Positions 24,201 through 39,200 of a stretch of DNA of 64,000 bases are shown piece after piece. Every line of letters begins with the position of its first letter. Within the stretch, counting starts at the first letter, position 1. The stretch spans positions 9,363,001 through 9,427,000 of the forward strand of contig CM028889.1 in assembly GCA_016801885.1 (NCBI GenBank), given 5' to 3'. A program made the translations under genes and the position numbers. The notes beneath the pieces were generated by a model. The model was given only the letters and a program-made list of their open reading frames with translations. It was not told where the DNA came from and made no database searches. The stretch comes from Toxotes chatareus (Eukaryota; Chordata; Actinopteri; Toxotidae).

Positions 24201-27200
24201 GCACATTTAAACTAGCCATCCCACTCACCTATTTCGAAATGTTGGCCTGTCATTCATTAGTCATCTGAGATTTAAAAAAAAATATATATATGAATTAGCT
24301 TTTGTGCTGGAAAATGAATATATATTCAGTGTTAAGTAATTTAACTTTAACTTTATTAACCTTAATTGCATTTTTGTTAACTGTAAGAGACCTAAAGCAA
24401 AGAGAAGAATTCCCTTGCATGTCATACTAATCTGAAGTGTACAGCTTATCGCTGTTATATTGCTTGTGTAAAGCTCTTGAAATGGAATCAGCAGATGGCT
24501 TTTTGCAGTTATCTGTACTTCTGTCTTCATCACATGAAGACATTTTTCCATTTTTTTTTCAAGTGTTATGCTGTTCTCTCTTTCATTTGTTCCAATAGGG
24601 TGACAGAGGTCCACCAGGTCCACCTGGGCCAGATGGATTTCCAGGTCCACTGGTAAGATTTAGTATGTTAAAATACTTGTGTTTAAACTAGTATTTGATA
24701 GAAAAAGACTCTGAAGGCTTAGGTTCTGACTGACTCTATTTTTGTATGCTGTGACCAAGAAAATCAGTTTGCTCTTGTACGTTTTTAAGGAATCCATGAT
24801 ATAGCTGCTTATGTTTTATTTTTAAAGCTACATTTTTCCTTTTTACTGTTAAAACATCACTTTACTGTTGTCTTTAAATCCTCTGTACTGTGGTGAGGCA
24901 ACAAGAGCTATTACACACAAATTATTTTATAATAGTTATAGTTAAAAGTTGAATTAAGAGTTAAGTTTAAGAATAAAGAACATGCATACATACAAACACA
25001 AACTTATATGCTTTTGCATGGTCATGCAAACACACACACATGCGATCTGTATCAGTGTTTCCACTTTGTTCACGCCCCCCCCCGCTTCATCTGTCTACCT
25101 CGCACTGTCTTCTTCACTAAACATGCATCCATCCCTGCATATTTATAACTGTGTTGCTGCCCCAGCCAGATCTTCAGAACTGGCTGTTAGGATACGTTGC
25201 TGTCTCGCTTAAACCTGATAGGCTTTGAGGTCAAGGTCAAAGGTCAGCCGAAAGAGGAAAGGCACCCTGTCCAGGGTCAGGGGTTCAATGACATGCACAA
25301 TATCCCATGCCTCCTCAGGTCAGCAGTCGTCATGCCTAAAGGAGAATTTCATGGACGCTGCCATCAGTAAAATGAAGGACACTGACATTCTTCCTTTGTC
25401 CACCACTGTGCACATATTCACACACATGTTCACGCCCTGTATCGGTTAACTGCATTCACTGTCTTCCTCATAAGGACGCATCGCTGCCACATGACTTTCT
25501 GAATTTGAATTTGCGGCCTTTTGATACAGAACAGATTTCAGCAGACAGACATCTGCTATCGCAGGTCACCTTGCAGCCCACATGTCTCGATCTACATAGT
25601 TGTCCAGGTAGCCTCTTATTTAAGCTCTGAATATGGTCTCCACATAGCTGGCCGCCACCTTGCCTCCCAGGGGGCCATCCCAGTGTTTGCAGTAGCTGAA
25701 CCTAATATACCCAGCACATGAACTGTGCCCTGTCAAGTATTTTCAGAGGAAATGACTGGCTCGGGGCCTGTGCTCTTTACCCCCAGGTGGGCCTTTTATT
25801 GAGTGTGAAGGTCCACATGTCACAGCCTCGGAAGCATGCGACGGAGTCAGTGTTACTGTTTAAGAAGGTCGCTGCCCCAAAAAGATACTGACCTGGCCCT
25901 GACCTTGTGTTTTGGAGCTGTAAACATCTGTTGTTCATAATCACTAAAAGGGAAAAATAAAGGGCTTAAGAGTAGAAAAGCTCTGATTTACCGAACAATA
26001 AATTCTGTTTAGTTTACAAAGAGGTTCTGGTTTAACTAAATATGGGATTTGGCTGTAGCACAAAACTGGCTGAGGATTAGAATGAGCCAACTTCTCCCTA
26101 AAGATTTGTATCACATTTTACAGAGTTCCATATGACCTTTTTGTTCTTAGACAGTTATGTTTTAATTGTGTTAGTATCTTACATAAACATCACCCACACT
26201 GCTGTCTGCAAAGTGTCATGGATGTGTCATCCGTGAAAGAGTCATGGTTTTAAACTTTCAGTCAGGACCCCAAATGGGTCACAGACTGGTACGAACTATA
26301 CAGCACACATGGGATAATGTGGCTTTAAGGAGCAATCCTCTCTGAAACTGAGACTGAAACTGAGACACACATGCTACACATTGTCTTATCACCAACTGTG
26401 CTTCCGTAGCACTTTTGGATGGATTGCCGTGACATTTGGTGCAGACGTTCATGTTCTCCTCAGGATGAACAGTTTTTTTTGTGAAATTCCTCAACATCTA
26501 TTGGATGGAGCTAGACCTCCAGAGTTGTTAGCATGGCTCTAGACTCTTTTTGTCATTCATTTCTATAGTGTTTTTAGTTTAAATGTTCTCAAAATAAATT
26601 GTTTTATTCCATTTTCAAGGGTCCTAAAGGTTATTCAGGGCCACTTGGACTGCCAGGAGAACAAGTAAGTGGTTAAGTGTGTGTGTGTAGGTATGTTTAT
26701 GTGTGCGTGTGAACCAAGAAAAATATTCATTTTGCCAGCAGTCTTCAGTAGCACTGTCAAATAACAAAGTGCTTTAAGTCAAGGATTGGAGACACATTCT
26801 GCAATACAGGAGCTGCACTCATGTTAGTGTTCTGTGTCACAGTGTTCATAGATATACAAACATTCATACACAAACAGGATTACTGCATATACTGTACGTA
26901 CTGTACAAACACACAGCTGTGCCCAGTGTTTCCCACAGGTTGAAAATGTACTCGTGGGGGTGGGTGTGGCACTCTGTGACTGATGAGCATACAGAGACTC
27001 GTGCGGTAACCCAAGTTATGTTTTGCAGTTATGATTTACAGATGTTCCCTTAATGCCTCACAAGCAGACTATCAGCACACGCTAGCTAGATGGCTGCGCC
27101 CCCACTCAGTTAATGTAGCTCAAGCAACTCAAGACAGGCGTGTGGCCCAAAATTAGGTAGTTTGAAAAGAGTGAAAAAAGATGTGAGAAAATGTAAAAGT

Positions 27201-30200
27201 CGAAACCGAGTAATTTTATCTACCTGGGCGTGTAGTAGAGTTTATGTATAGGAAACACTATGTGCCTGTGTGCGTCACCAGGCAGTTACATCAGTCCTTC
27301 AGCTGTCCTCTCTCATCAGCAGTTCCTTTTGTCTCCCATTTATCCCCCTGTCTTCGATGGAAGAACTCTTCACCTCAGCAAAATGCTAACGGTTAATGAG
27401 CCTTATTACACAGGCCCTCTACGAATATCCACTCCAGCAGTGTCTAAGCACAGAGAGTTATGAAAGAAAGAAGAAAGAAAGAGTCATTTCTGTGAATTCT
27501 GAGATCCTAGTTACACGTACTGTATATTCCCATAGATGATAGATTTCCTTTGTAATGATGCCGTTTCACAAACCAGTGAAAATTTCCATCACAAAATTCA
27601 ACAGCAGTTTATGGAAACCAATTGATTAGTGATAATTAGGAAATGTAATTATTACTGCAAGCAGTGATTGCTTTAAATCAGCTGAATCTTTTAAGTGTAA
27701 AGTATCATTTTAACAGTGGGCTGAAAGAACAGCAGAGCGAGCCAGTGAGGGAGGGGGTGGGTTTGAGGGGTGCAGAAAGCTACAGTTAATAGACAGGGTT
27801 GTCCTGGTGGAGGTTTTCCAGAATGAACAGTGCTTGTTCTATTCCTCAGTTGGCAGTGCTGGTAGAGGTCTGTGTTTCTCCTCTTTCACTTTATCCATCC
27901 ATCTAATCTCCCTGTTCACTCTCTCTCTGCTGCAGGGCATACCAGGACCTCCTGGGGAAGCTGGGGCTGCAGGTTACCCTGGCAGGCAGGTGCAGTGAAA
28001 AATACAAAAATACGCTTCCAGTTCCTCCATCGATCCTCTAGGATTCTTCATTGCTCTACTGAGAACTCCACAGAGAGTACACAGAAATAATAATGATAAC
28101 TGCATGATTCACACTGCTGTTCCCCTATGCACATTTCTTAACCCATTTTAGATTTTGAATTAAGTTGTAAACAATTGCTTTATCCACTGTATTGAAAATA
28201 TCGTTTACAATGCAATTCAATTTACAAAGAAATACATGAATTAACGAAATTGGTTTCCAGATGTTTTTCCTTGTGTACAGTCTGGGGACTTAAAGCAGTG
28301 GGGATGAGGAAATATAAAGTGCAACCTGAAGTACAAAGATGTTCTTTCTTTTAACTCTGTCAGTCAGGCCTGCTGTATATCTCTTATTAGGCCATTGTCT
28401 GATTGTCAAATCTGATGTGTTCAGTTTTGCCTCACCATTTGAAATCACTGAGCTTGCATGTACTGTGACAATAGGTCCTCCTCACCAGAGTCTTTGCTTT
28501 GTTGCAGGGCTCAGCTGGGCCGCAAGGTAACCCAGGCCCTAAAGGTGTCCGTGTAAGTACAATTTGCTCTCTGCTCTCATTTTGCCCTCTCTTCGTCAGC
28601 AGCGTTGGATTGAACACTTCATTTCCTGAAAGGATTAGGACAGTGTCAGGCCCTCAACCTTGCTCTAGAGAGACTGCTCAGGATCTGAGTTGAATTTTTG
28701 ACATACTGTCTGACGGAGACATACTGCCTGATAGGAGAATGCTTGTGGGGGCTGGTCCAGGCACGGGGTTGTAACTACAAAGGCTGACTGGTTCTTCTTA
28801 CTATGGTTCATTCCTCAGCAAGTAGGAATGTCCCCAAAACAGGAGAACAGAGGATAGAAGACAAACAGATGGAAGTATGAAAGTATGAAAGCAGAGGGAA
28901 TTGGGTCAAATGAGCTAGTGAGAGAAAGGACTTAAGTGGAGCGCTGTAGCTCATAGAAAGAGGATACCTGGGATTACTATGTCAAACTGAGGCAGGCACT
29001 GTGAAAAATCCACAAAGACAGTGCACTGATAAGGAAGGAGTGTGAAAGAGAGAAAGAAAGAGAGGGTGGAACAGGGCTGCACAAATGACTCATACGTCCC
29101 AACTGCGTCCTGTGCCTACTGACATAAATACCTGATACCAAGGTAATGCCTTGGTAGAAGAAGTCATGTCCAGAATAACAGGAAGTGCATGCAAATGTGT
29201 GTTATCTTAAAAAAAAAAAAGGCAGCTACTAACAGCTTTTTAATATCTGATATTAGGGTGGCTGTGATAGCTATGTTTTGGATGCACATTAGTCTAATAG
29301 TCTAAGAAATTATGTTAATATGATAAGGCTTTTAATTGTAATGTCTGGCACATCAACAGATATTTGAGCACCTCGAGCTTCTGCAGAGACTTCGATGTGT
29401 TGGATTAATTCACTGCACGTGTTTCATAAAGTTAATGCATCCTTGTCCTGAAACAGGCTATACTATATATAGCTGAAACTAGTGGAATGACGCTGTCTGT
29501 GCTTAGGAGGTGTAAGAAAGGGGGAAAAAAAGTCTCATGGCTTTTTAATTACTACAAGAAATTGTATTGATTCATGGTCTCAGACGTGGAGGTACGAACA
29601 TTGATCCTACCCATACGCAGAAAACAATTCCAGTGCACAATATGATGTGGACACCATCATGTACAGCTCTTTAAGAGACAACCTTTTCACTAAAGCTTTT
29701 GACTGTGGCCACTTTGCATTTAGCTTGAACAACAAATGTAGAGTGTGTGTGTATGGACAGAATAACTGACTGAGGACGTCCTTCCGTCTCCTTTTTACCC
29801 CATTAGCAGGGCTTATGGATAGTGAGACAGTTTAATTCGCTCTATGTGACCAAAACCAGATATTCATGCTTCTACTAGCCAAACTGCTGTGATATGGTAT
29901 AAATAATCATAATAAACTTCCAAATGATTTGGATGTCCACCCTGACCTTTTGTCCTGCACAACTATCAGGCTGAAGTTTCCACCTGTACAAAAGATTCAT
30001 TGATCATGATACAAAATTCCTTGTTAGCCAAGGACTAACAGTAATTCCTGTGGTGCTGCTCTGTGACATCAATCACTGTTGATGTTAGCTTGAATAGAAG
30101 TATTGTGGTATCACACTAATAAAAAAATGTGCTTTTCAGGCACTGTTGTGATATGACATATTTTTAATTTCCAGGGTTTCATTGGGCCTCCTGGTGTTGC

Positions 30201-33200
30201 TGGGCCACTAGGGCCGGAGGGGGAGAAAGTGAGTGATATTTGTGTATATTAAACATATGCCTTTTAAATCACTGTCATTTCTGTGTGCTTGGATGCATTT
30301 TTCATCTCCAGCACTATTCTTATTTACCGATGATAAATCTCCTACTTCTTGTTTTCCCCTTCATTTTTTTCTCCTTCCTGTCTTATACCCATTTTGTCAC
30401 TGACTGGGGTTTGATAGGTGCCAACTTCCATGAGATTTTTTGTTTTAGTGCTTTACACTTCAACATTTTGCAGAAAGCTCTGTCCTAGTACATCTTGATT
30501 TATGATGAGCTACTAACTACTTACAGATGTATGTCAGAACATCATTTTACTCACAGTCATTTGTTAAGTTTTCTGTTCTTTTCTTTTTAGAGGCAATTGG
30601 CCAACAGTTAAATGTGCTTGGCAGAAGTTATTCAAAGCTTTCATTTAAAATTATTAAAATTACAGAAAAAAAATTTTTTTAGGCTATCCCTGAATGACGC
30701 CAGTCATCCCTTCATTCATGTAAGATTCCAGTCTCAGGGAAATCCTGGTCTTTATGGCCCTGTTATGGCTTGCTGCACAATGGCTTGGTTTGTGCCAAGG
30801 GAACGATTAATTCAGTGTGATGAAACATTTTTTTAGTCCTGGCATACTTACTTAATACTCTTCTATAGCTTCTAAAAATCTCTTAAGTCTGGTGGCTAAA
30901 ACGTGTTGTTACATCACTTCCCTGGGAGCAGCACCATGTCATCTCCAAGATTTGAGTTAATCATCCACTTGTCTTCTCTTTTTAGGGAATTCCCGGTCCC
31001 GTTGGAAAACCTGGCCCCAAAGGAAGACACGTAATAATGGATCAATTGTTATTTCTGCCATAGTTCATAGCTGCTTCTTAAGACAAAAATATATACCTTT
31101 GTCATATATCAATAACTATATGAGGCTATTTGCCAATGAAATGCATTGTAAAATGTATACATCTTATATGTCCTCTTATATTAGCTGTATTTGAGTTCTA
31201 CAAAATCCCCAAAGCCTCCAAAAAGAGATTCATTTGTATGCTGCATCTGTTGTGAATGTGCTAAAGCAGCACGACACAGAGGGCCAGTGGTTAAACAGTC
31301 CAGAGAGAAAAAAGATGAAAAGAATAACTCCTTTAGAGGATTTAACACTATTCAAGATGTGGTAAATCACACTGGACATGTTTGATGGCATGTATTTTGA
31401 CATCGGCCCTGCCATGCCAAGTTTGTTCCAGGGTGGCACTGAAAAAAAAATTACAGTTAGATTAAGACAGAGACAGATGGAATGTCTAGGTTGGGCCCTC
31501 ACACTGTGAAAAGTTAATGTTCTAAAAACAAGCCTTAGCTTCCCTGTGCTGAAGTTGCCAAATGGGCAGGCAGCCCAGTGTCTGTTTTATCCAAAGGGTT
31601 TTTTTCTGGAACACTGAGCGATGTTTGGCTAACTGGATCAAAGTCTGTGGCCCAAGGGCTGTTGTAAGCCAGTCCACAAGCACACCAATACACTGGTTAA
31701 TCTTGCTTCATTAAATAAGCATTATTTTCACAGTATGTCAGTGCAAATTTGATCTTCATCAACAGTGTAGGGAAAGTGCATCTTAGATGCTGCAGCATAA
31801 ATAAAATGCGGATTTGTCACACATGGCAGAAGACATAGATTAAGTAACAAGAAAGTGAGAAAATGAGAAACACTGTTCATTCACCAGTACGGAGGTGCCA
31901 TATACAAAGAACTGAGGGTATATCTAGAAGTGGTTTTGAGTTTATTCAATTGAATGTGGATGTACTTCCCTTGCAGGGTGGGGTGGGTGATGCAGGGGAG
32001 AGGGGGCCTCCGGGTCCTGATGGCAATGAGGTGAGAACTCTATTCCTCCAGGTGTTTTAAGTTGTCCTTTTTTTGTCTTATATTTTTCATCTCTTCCTGC
32101 TATTTCACTTGTCTCTGGGTCTCCCTGCGTGTCACTTCTCCTCTATCATCAATGACTATGTGTAAAAATGCGCTATGGTCAGCTATTTTTCCCACCTAAG
32201 TCTACTTCTCACAAGCTAATAAGTCATTGTGTAGCCTTTTTTCCACGTATGTTGAGGCCTTTTATCACTGCTTCCAAAGTGTATTTATATTTTGTAATAC
32301 ACAAAAGATTTAGATACACATAAACCTTTCACAAGTGACATAAAAAAGAATGGTCTTCATTTGGCATCACAGAAGATTGACAGAAACTGTTGTGTATTGT
32401 CTATCAAAGAATATAACTCTTAGACTTTACAGGATGATACATAAATTAGCCTGACATTACTGACTATTTTAGGTTTCTCTTCAGTGACAAATTACAGAGC
32501 TGCATTGATAAATTGATTTTTGGGTTTCAGACATAAATATGTTGAGATGCTCCGTCATCCAGGAGGTTAGCACATAAAAATAGTTACACTTACAGTATTT
32601 CCAATGTAGCCTTGGGAATGAGGAATGTGCAATACTGTAAGTGTCCTGTCCTGTGTACTTAGGATGTTGCTGTGATGTTTCACAGGGGCCTGTTGGTGGG
32701 ACTGGTATAAGCGGCTTTCCTGGTCTAAGGGTGAGTATCAGTTTTGCTGTGTTATAATTTTTATTAATGTGTTATATTTCCCATGCCTAGTAGGCACTGT
32801 GTTTGATCTGTCATTCATCTGCTTCTGTCTCTCCTCATACTTGTTTTTCAAGATTGCTTGCCTGTCCATCTTTCTTTCTGCTTGTCTGTCTCTAGTCGTT
32901 AGATGGGGGTTTGGATTATGGATAGCAGGATGTGCTGTGTTGCTACATGAATGATGAATATGTATTTTCATGCAGTCAGCTATTTTTGGCTTGGACCTAC
33001 TGTAGCACTTAAGCCGGGGGTTTGTGTTTTTGATGACAGTACTGGATTACTAGTTGTTAGTGATTGCCACTGAAGCCCTTTGAGTTGTGCTCAGGTGACT
33101 ACCAAGGCTGTATTGCAAATATTTCATGCACTCCCAAAGTTTGGCTGCTGGTCAGGCCTCCATTGGTTCAGTACTTAAATGAATCAAATATCAATAGGGT

Positions 33201-36200
33201 GAGATTCAGAATTAAACAGCTGCATGTTATGTATACTTGTAAATGCTAACTAACGCTAATCATGTTATTTTTCTCTAATCTTGACCAAACACTAATCAAT
33301 ATCCAAAAAAGTACAGGTAGCAAACTTAACAGACACAGTTTTCTTATCCAGTCTGTCTTAGTCACTGACGGTAGCAGCTGCTGACTCCTCATGTACAAAA
33401 ATGGATCTGCATAAAGAAACAAACATTTAGGCAGTTTTTGTCAGCAGATATTGTAAATATGTAAATATGTCAAATATTGTAATTACAAACAGTAGACAGC
33501 CCTACAGCTTGGAAGAACATTAAACCTCCAAACAAACCTCTCTGTCAATCTTCAACAGTCAGTCCACGCCTGCATCACGGGTTCTGACCGCAGTTGTACA
33601 TAACCACCAGGGAGGCTGTAGACTGTCACAGGCCTAATAGAGAGCATGATGTGTTTTTACTGTGGAATGTATAACTGTTAAAAAGTCACAGAGGCCTCTA
33701 AAACAATCCCATGTTCACAAAATAGATAAAATACAACTGCTTATAGCACCTTTCCTGTGCCGTCATTTCAAGCTTCATTTCCACTAGTTTGTTGTCCTCA
33801 TAGCATGGGGATTTATTGGGGTGTTTGAAGGGTCACTCTGTGTGTAGACACATCTGGATGAGTTTCTGTGAGTCAACTTTACTACTGACAGTCAGACATG
33901 AAACATGCAGACACTATCTTTAAGTTTCGTTTTTGTTATTACATATTCAAGGTTATTATAACAGAGAGGGTTACACATGTAAGGTAATCAGAATATAAGG
34001 AATTTGTGAAATTTCACAACATCTGAATTCAGTTTCATTCAGTGTGTAATTTCAGAGCTGCAGACTAACATGGCCCAGCTTTTGTAATGAACCATTGTAT
34101 TGGGTTACACATGATAACAACTTGCTGCAGGAGAGTTTTGAGAGAGGAGTGCATATAGACAACCTATCACCATAGGTCTGCTATAATAAGTTAATTGATC
34201 TGATGATATGATTGTGCCTGTAATGTATTGAAAATAAATGATTATGGACATGACCAATCCTTTGAAGATCTCATATCTCCAAAACAGTGGAGCTGAAGAA
34301 CATTTGTTTGTATTGCAGATAATGTATTACTCATGGTTTATCACAAACTACAAAATTATGTATATTTCATTTCATTTCATTTTCTACCGCTTAATCCTCT
34401 ATCAGGGTCGCGGGGGAACTGGAGCCTATCCCAGCTGCTTATGGGCGAGAGGCGGGGTACACCCTGGACTGGTCGCCAGTCAATCGCAGGGCTGACACGC
34501 AAAGACAGACAAAATTATGTATATTTTTATACAAATAGTACTCAATCCCTCCTCAAAAAACAATCAGAGCCACAGAAATTAATTGTTAATAATTAAAGCT
34601 GATATGGTGGTTACTTGTCTTGATGTCAACAAATTATTGGCAGTAAGTACTTTTGAGTAATCACACAAGAGAGCCAAAATACTTACACCTCCTTAATCCA
34701 GTCTTTGATGTAATTCATGTTCGGTCAGTTTTCCAGCTGAGTGATTTTGACAGAAGATCTCACAAAGAACTTTAATTTGACATCTAAAACTCATTTTCAC
34801 TTCCCAGTGTCAATCACACTCTTGTGGCTTTAGTTGTACTCACTCACTTATTGAAAGGCAATTACACAAAGTTAGACCTTTAGTTCAGTAATCAGAAAGA
34901 GAGCAGAAACAGAGCAGCAAGTGTTCGTTCTGGTATGCACTTGATGTCTTTGCCAGTGTGTGACTCAACAAAATGTGATACAGCCAGACACTCTTTCACA
35001 GCCTGAATGAAACTCAAAAAGGTGATGTGGAGACAAAAATAGACAAAAATATTATAGGGTTTGTTTGTGTGTGTGTGCTCATGTGTGTGTTACTGCTTTA
35101 CCACTCTTACTTCAACTAGTTTTTGATCTTTTCACGTGGTGTAATGAGGCCTTTATATTCAATAATTTAATGTACTTTCCCCACTAGCGTGTTACGTTTA
35201 TGTGCTGAGGCGTTTCGTGTTTTATTGAATTTTCTGAGGCTTTAGTGGTTGTGTTGGAGCAAGACGTATGCAATGCAACAGTCTGGTTTTTGTTAAGTCT
35301 TTAATCACTTGTCATCCTATGTACGTAGGAGAGAATATTTTTGGATGGTCTGGATCCACCTGGAAGTCAGGCTACATCTTGACAGCGGTTTGAGCAAAGG
35401 CTCTGTGTGGGATGTTGATGTACCAGATCACCTCACCCGGGCTGGTGAACACCAGAGTTTTTGGGGGGAAAGTTTATATCTCCTCCTTTTTCATGTGTTC
35501 TCTGCTGAAAGCTTCTTTTGATGGAGCGCATGTGATTTGTGTCCGTCCTGCTGCAGTACCACAGAGGAGCTGCAACATCAAACACTGGCCTTACAGGGTC
35601 CAGATGGACTCCTAGTTTAAGCCACATGTCCTTGATGTCATAACATTAAGGCATACTGGCTGTTTCTCGCTCTCGCCTCTCACCTTAACATTTTTGCATA
35701 TTGGAAAGCCTGAAATTTTGAGGTTTTTTTTTTTTTTTTAATGGAAGACTGTACTTTAATAGAAGCATCTTCAGTTTCAGGCATGTTTTGCTAAGAAGTA
35801 AGATAAGAAGTTCAAAGTTCATTTTAGCATTTTGCATAAGTCAGGCACTGTCATTGCTGCTGCTTGTCATGACAGAGACATCTCTTAAACCTTGTTCCCT
35901 TTTCCTTTAAGCCTGAGTGAGCCTGGTTTCCTTTATAAACATTTTTACTACAGTATCAAAATAATCCACCCCTGTATAACTAGGTACAATGCCTCAATTT
36001 AGTTAAATGTATTTGGGTATGCCAGTGTGAATGGTAAATGCATGGATGTTCTTATGCATTCTGTGCACACACACACAGACACACACACACCCACACATCA
36101 TCATCATCAGTGTCACCACAACATCATTGCTACAGACATTTTTATAGCAGTCACAGTGAAAAGCACCCAATCAGCGCTCTGCATAACTGCCTGCCTGCTT

Positions 36201-39200
36201 GTAAAGAGTATTTTTCGGTCCAGCCACACATTCTGACCATCCCCAACCTTGCCTCTGTCAATTACAGTGGATGTGAGCTGGCAGTGGTGAGCAGGGCCAA
36301 ACCCAGACCCATACAAAACAACTGCAGGTTGTAACATAGAGGAATGCACTGAAACAGAAGATAGTGTTGATGTCAAAATAACATCACTGCCAAGAAGCGA
36401 TCGGAAACATTTAGTGTGAAAAATGCCATTCAGAGTTTGGCAGCAACCCTGGGCCAGTATCAGAAGTGTGTGTGTGGATCTGTGTGTTCGTGATACAAAA
36501 ATTCCATTGTGTCCCTCCTTCTCTCCACAGGGGGACCCGGGGCCTGAGGGGCCGCGAGGATTGCCTGGTCTGGTGGGACCTCAGGTAGGCTAGACATTGG
36601 CTGCTGCAGATGCTCTAAATTTTAGGAAATTTGCTGTTCAGTACTGTTGATTGTCAAATTAAAACATTGGAATCTGCAAAGTATGTACTGTTTGTGTCTT
36701 CATGTCATAAATGCAGTACCACAGCATTTTCATTTATATTCTGACAGGATAATAAAGTGTGAGAAATAACTTTCAAAACTTTTGCCACATCGTCAACCTT
36801 TATCATTCATCAGGTTCCTCCTCCTTGGCTTCACCTCATTTGCAGAGCCCTGCTTCAAAAAGAATTCTGTCATTAAAGACACCGATTCCTTACAAGATTT
36901 CCCCCCTTTCCTCTCTCTCTCTCTCTCTCTCTAACTCTCTCACTCTTCTACTTTTCTTCCCTCCTTTCTTCTGTCTGTGGCAGGGCCCAGCAGGACGAGC
37001 CGGCCTGCCTGGATTGAAAGGTGATAAGGTGATCTAAATATTTATATTATTGCAGTGTATCTGTGTGTAACGTGTCAGTAGCCCAACAAAGATCCGGCAT
37101 ACAAACTCAAATTCAATTTCATGATAATAGACAGTACATTATTCAAACCCCAGCTGAATTGTGATACCAGCCTGTTTTAACAGTTCACAAGTGTTGCTGC
37201 ATAATGTACATGTACTGTATTATACACTATATGTAGAGGTTCTGTGCCCCTCTATGTTTCATCTATGGTCGTATTGTGATCACCGTGGCAGGGTAGTGTT
37301 GTGTTATATCTCTGTATGATGCTGTGAAATTCAGGGTGACATGGGACAAAGGGGCGAACCAGGAGAGATGGGGTACCAAGGTGATAAGGTAAGTCTAAGA
37401 TTTTAAGGAAAACAGATGTGAACATTATGTGCATGGAAACTGTTACTACCTGCAGTTTATGAAAAGAACAGACAAGAACAGACTTCTTGGATTATATTCC
37501 CACAACAATTGGTCATGACTTTAGCTTGTAAAATTCCAACATAATACTCATGTTTTGTCACTTGATAATATTTGTACAACAAATGCATTTTTCTTAATTG
37601 TTAAACATATAGAAGAGGTTACTGTTTCCCTCCTGCTGTGGCAAATAATGCAACAATAGCAGAATATAGACAGGAATTTGAGTATTTGTCTCTGCTAAAT
37701 CACGAAAACATTAATCAAAACATTTCCACAAAAGGGTGATGTGGGTGAATAAATGCAGATGTTCATTAATCACATGAAGTCACCACATGTTGCTTGTTCC
37801 ATGTAAACATGGGTAAATGTGCATCCACACATGGACTCAGTTAAATGGAAATAAATGCAAACAAAAGGTGTGTAAGACCAGTTTGAGAGTGTTGTGTCTA
37901 CATGTTTCAGGGCCCTGCTGGTGCGCCTGGTCCTCCTGGGCCAAGAGGAAAACCAGGACCACCGGTATGTTCGTGTGAGTGTGTATGTGTCAGTGCAGCT
38001 TTTATAGACAAATCGCAGTAAACAGTGTACCACAGTGAGATCTGGACTCTATTTGTGTTGATTCTCGTAAACACGAGTCAGTTCAGTCCTATTCACAGCA
38101 CATCAGCTTTATTGTGCACTTGCTTGGTAGTGAGAAGAAGTGGAATAAACTGTGTAGTGTTAGATTTAACTCTGCGCAAATGTAATCAGTTCAGAACAGG
38201 CTCACACTTTCCACAATTTAGATAAAGTAAGCAAGCTACGAAAACCGTTAAGTGTCAGATGAGTGAGTGACCTTAATTTAGCCTTGATGCCTGACACACC
38301 AAGTCTACATACAGTGTCATGTGTGTCACGACTGATTAATGTGTTGTTTGTTCTACATCTGTCACTTTTTGTTGCATTATTATTTTATTTTATTTTATTT
38401 TATTTTATTTTTAAACAGGGCAAAATTGGTGAGATGGGGGCACAAGGACCACCTGGGCCTCCAGGACCAGAGGTAGGACAAACACATGATGAGTTTTCAT
38501 ATTCAACAATTGTCCTTTTTGTTTTAGTTACCAACTTTTCTCAGAATGGAGGAGCATGTAATATGATCACATTATGGTAACAGTAACCGTTGCTTTGTGT
38601 TTAAAAGCCTAATGCAAATAAACTTTGGGTTACAACTAGTTCACTGTTTACCTGTAGTAAGTAGGTAACAACTTACCCAAAGCTACTGGAGGTAATTAGT
38701 GGATGAAGGGGGAAAAAATGAAAATCTTTCAGCTTTTATCAGTGAGGAAGGATGTGGCATATTATTTAAAGGCTCAGAAAAGAAGCATAATTGAGAAACA
38801 GACAGAAATTAGAACAAGAAATAATTACTTAAAGGTTTCTTTGGTACTTTAGCACAGTGTAGATTGCTGAGCAAATCAAAGATAGAATGTGAGCCAGTCC
38901 AAACACAGATGCAGCCATAAAACATAATCATCCTGCTGTATCATTACTTTCCTATTAGAGCATGTATAATGTGGTGGGCACAGAACCAAGGCTGGGCCTC
39001 TTTTTATGTGTTCTCCCTCTCAAGATTATGATCACATAAAGACATTAGAGCAATATGGAAGTCGTTGTGAGGGTTAAAGTAGCAGGTAGTTTCATTATAC
39101 TGCACATATCTCAGGTTTTGGTTTCAGGTGGTAGGGGGTAGCTTTTTATAACTGAAAATAAACATGTGAAACATAAGGCAAAATAAATACTTTCAACCAT

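Larger units (their letters stand above)
32731..36530. other. col24a1 intron 14
   Basis: It contains the L2-like insertion with its target-site duplication and a short CA tract; otherwise nothing recognised. Confidence 0.85.

Noticed and set aside
30720..30770. Possible extra collagen exon (gaaatcctggtctttatggc)
   Set aside because: It gives only one or two Gly-X-Y triplets, no proper size or splice sites, and exons 11 and 12 are already adjacent in human XXIV.
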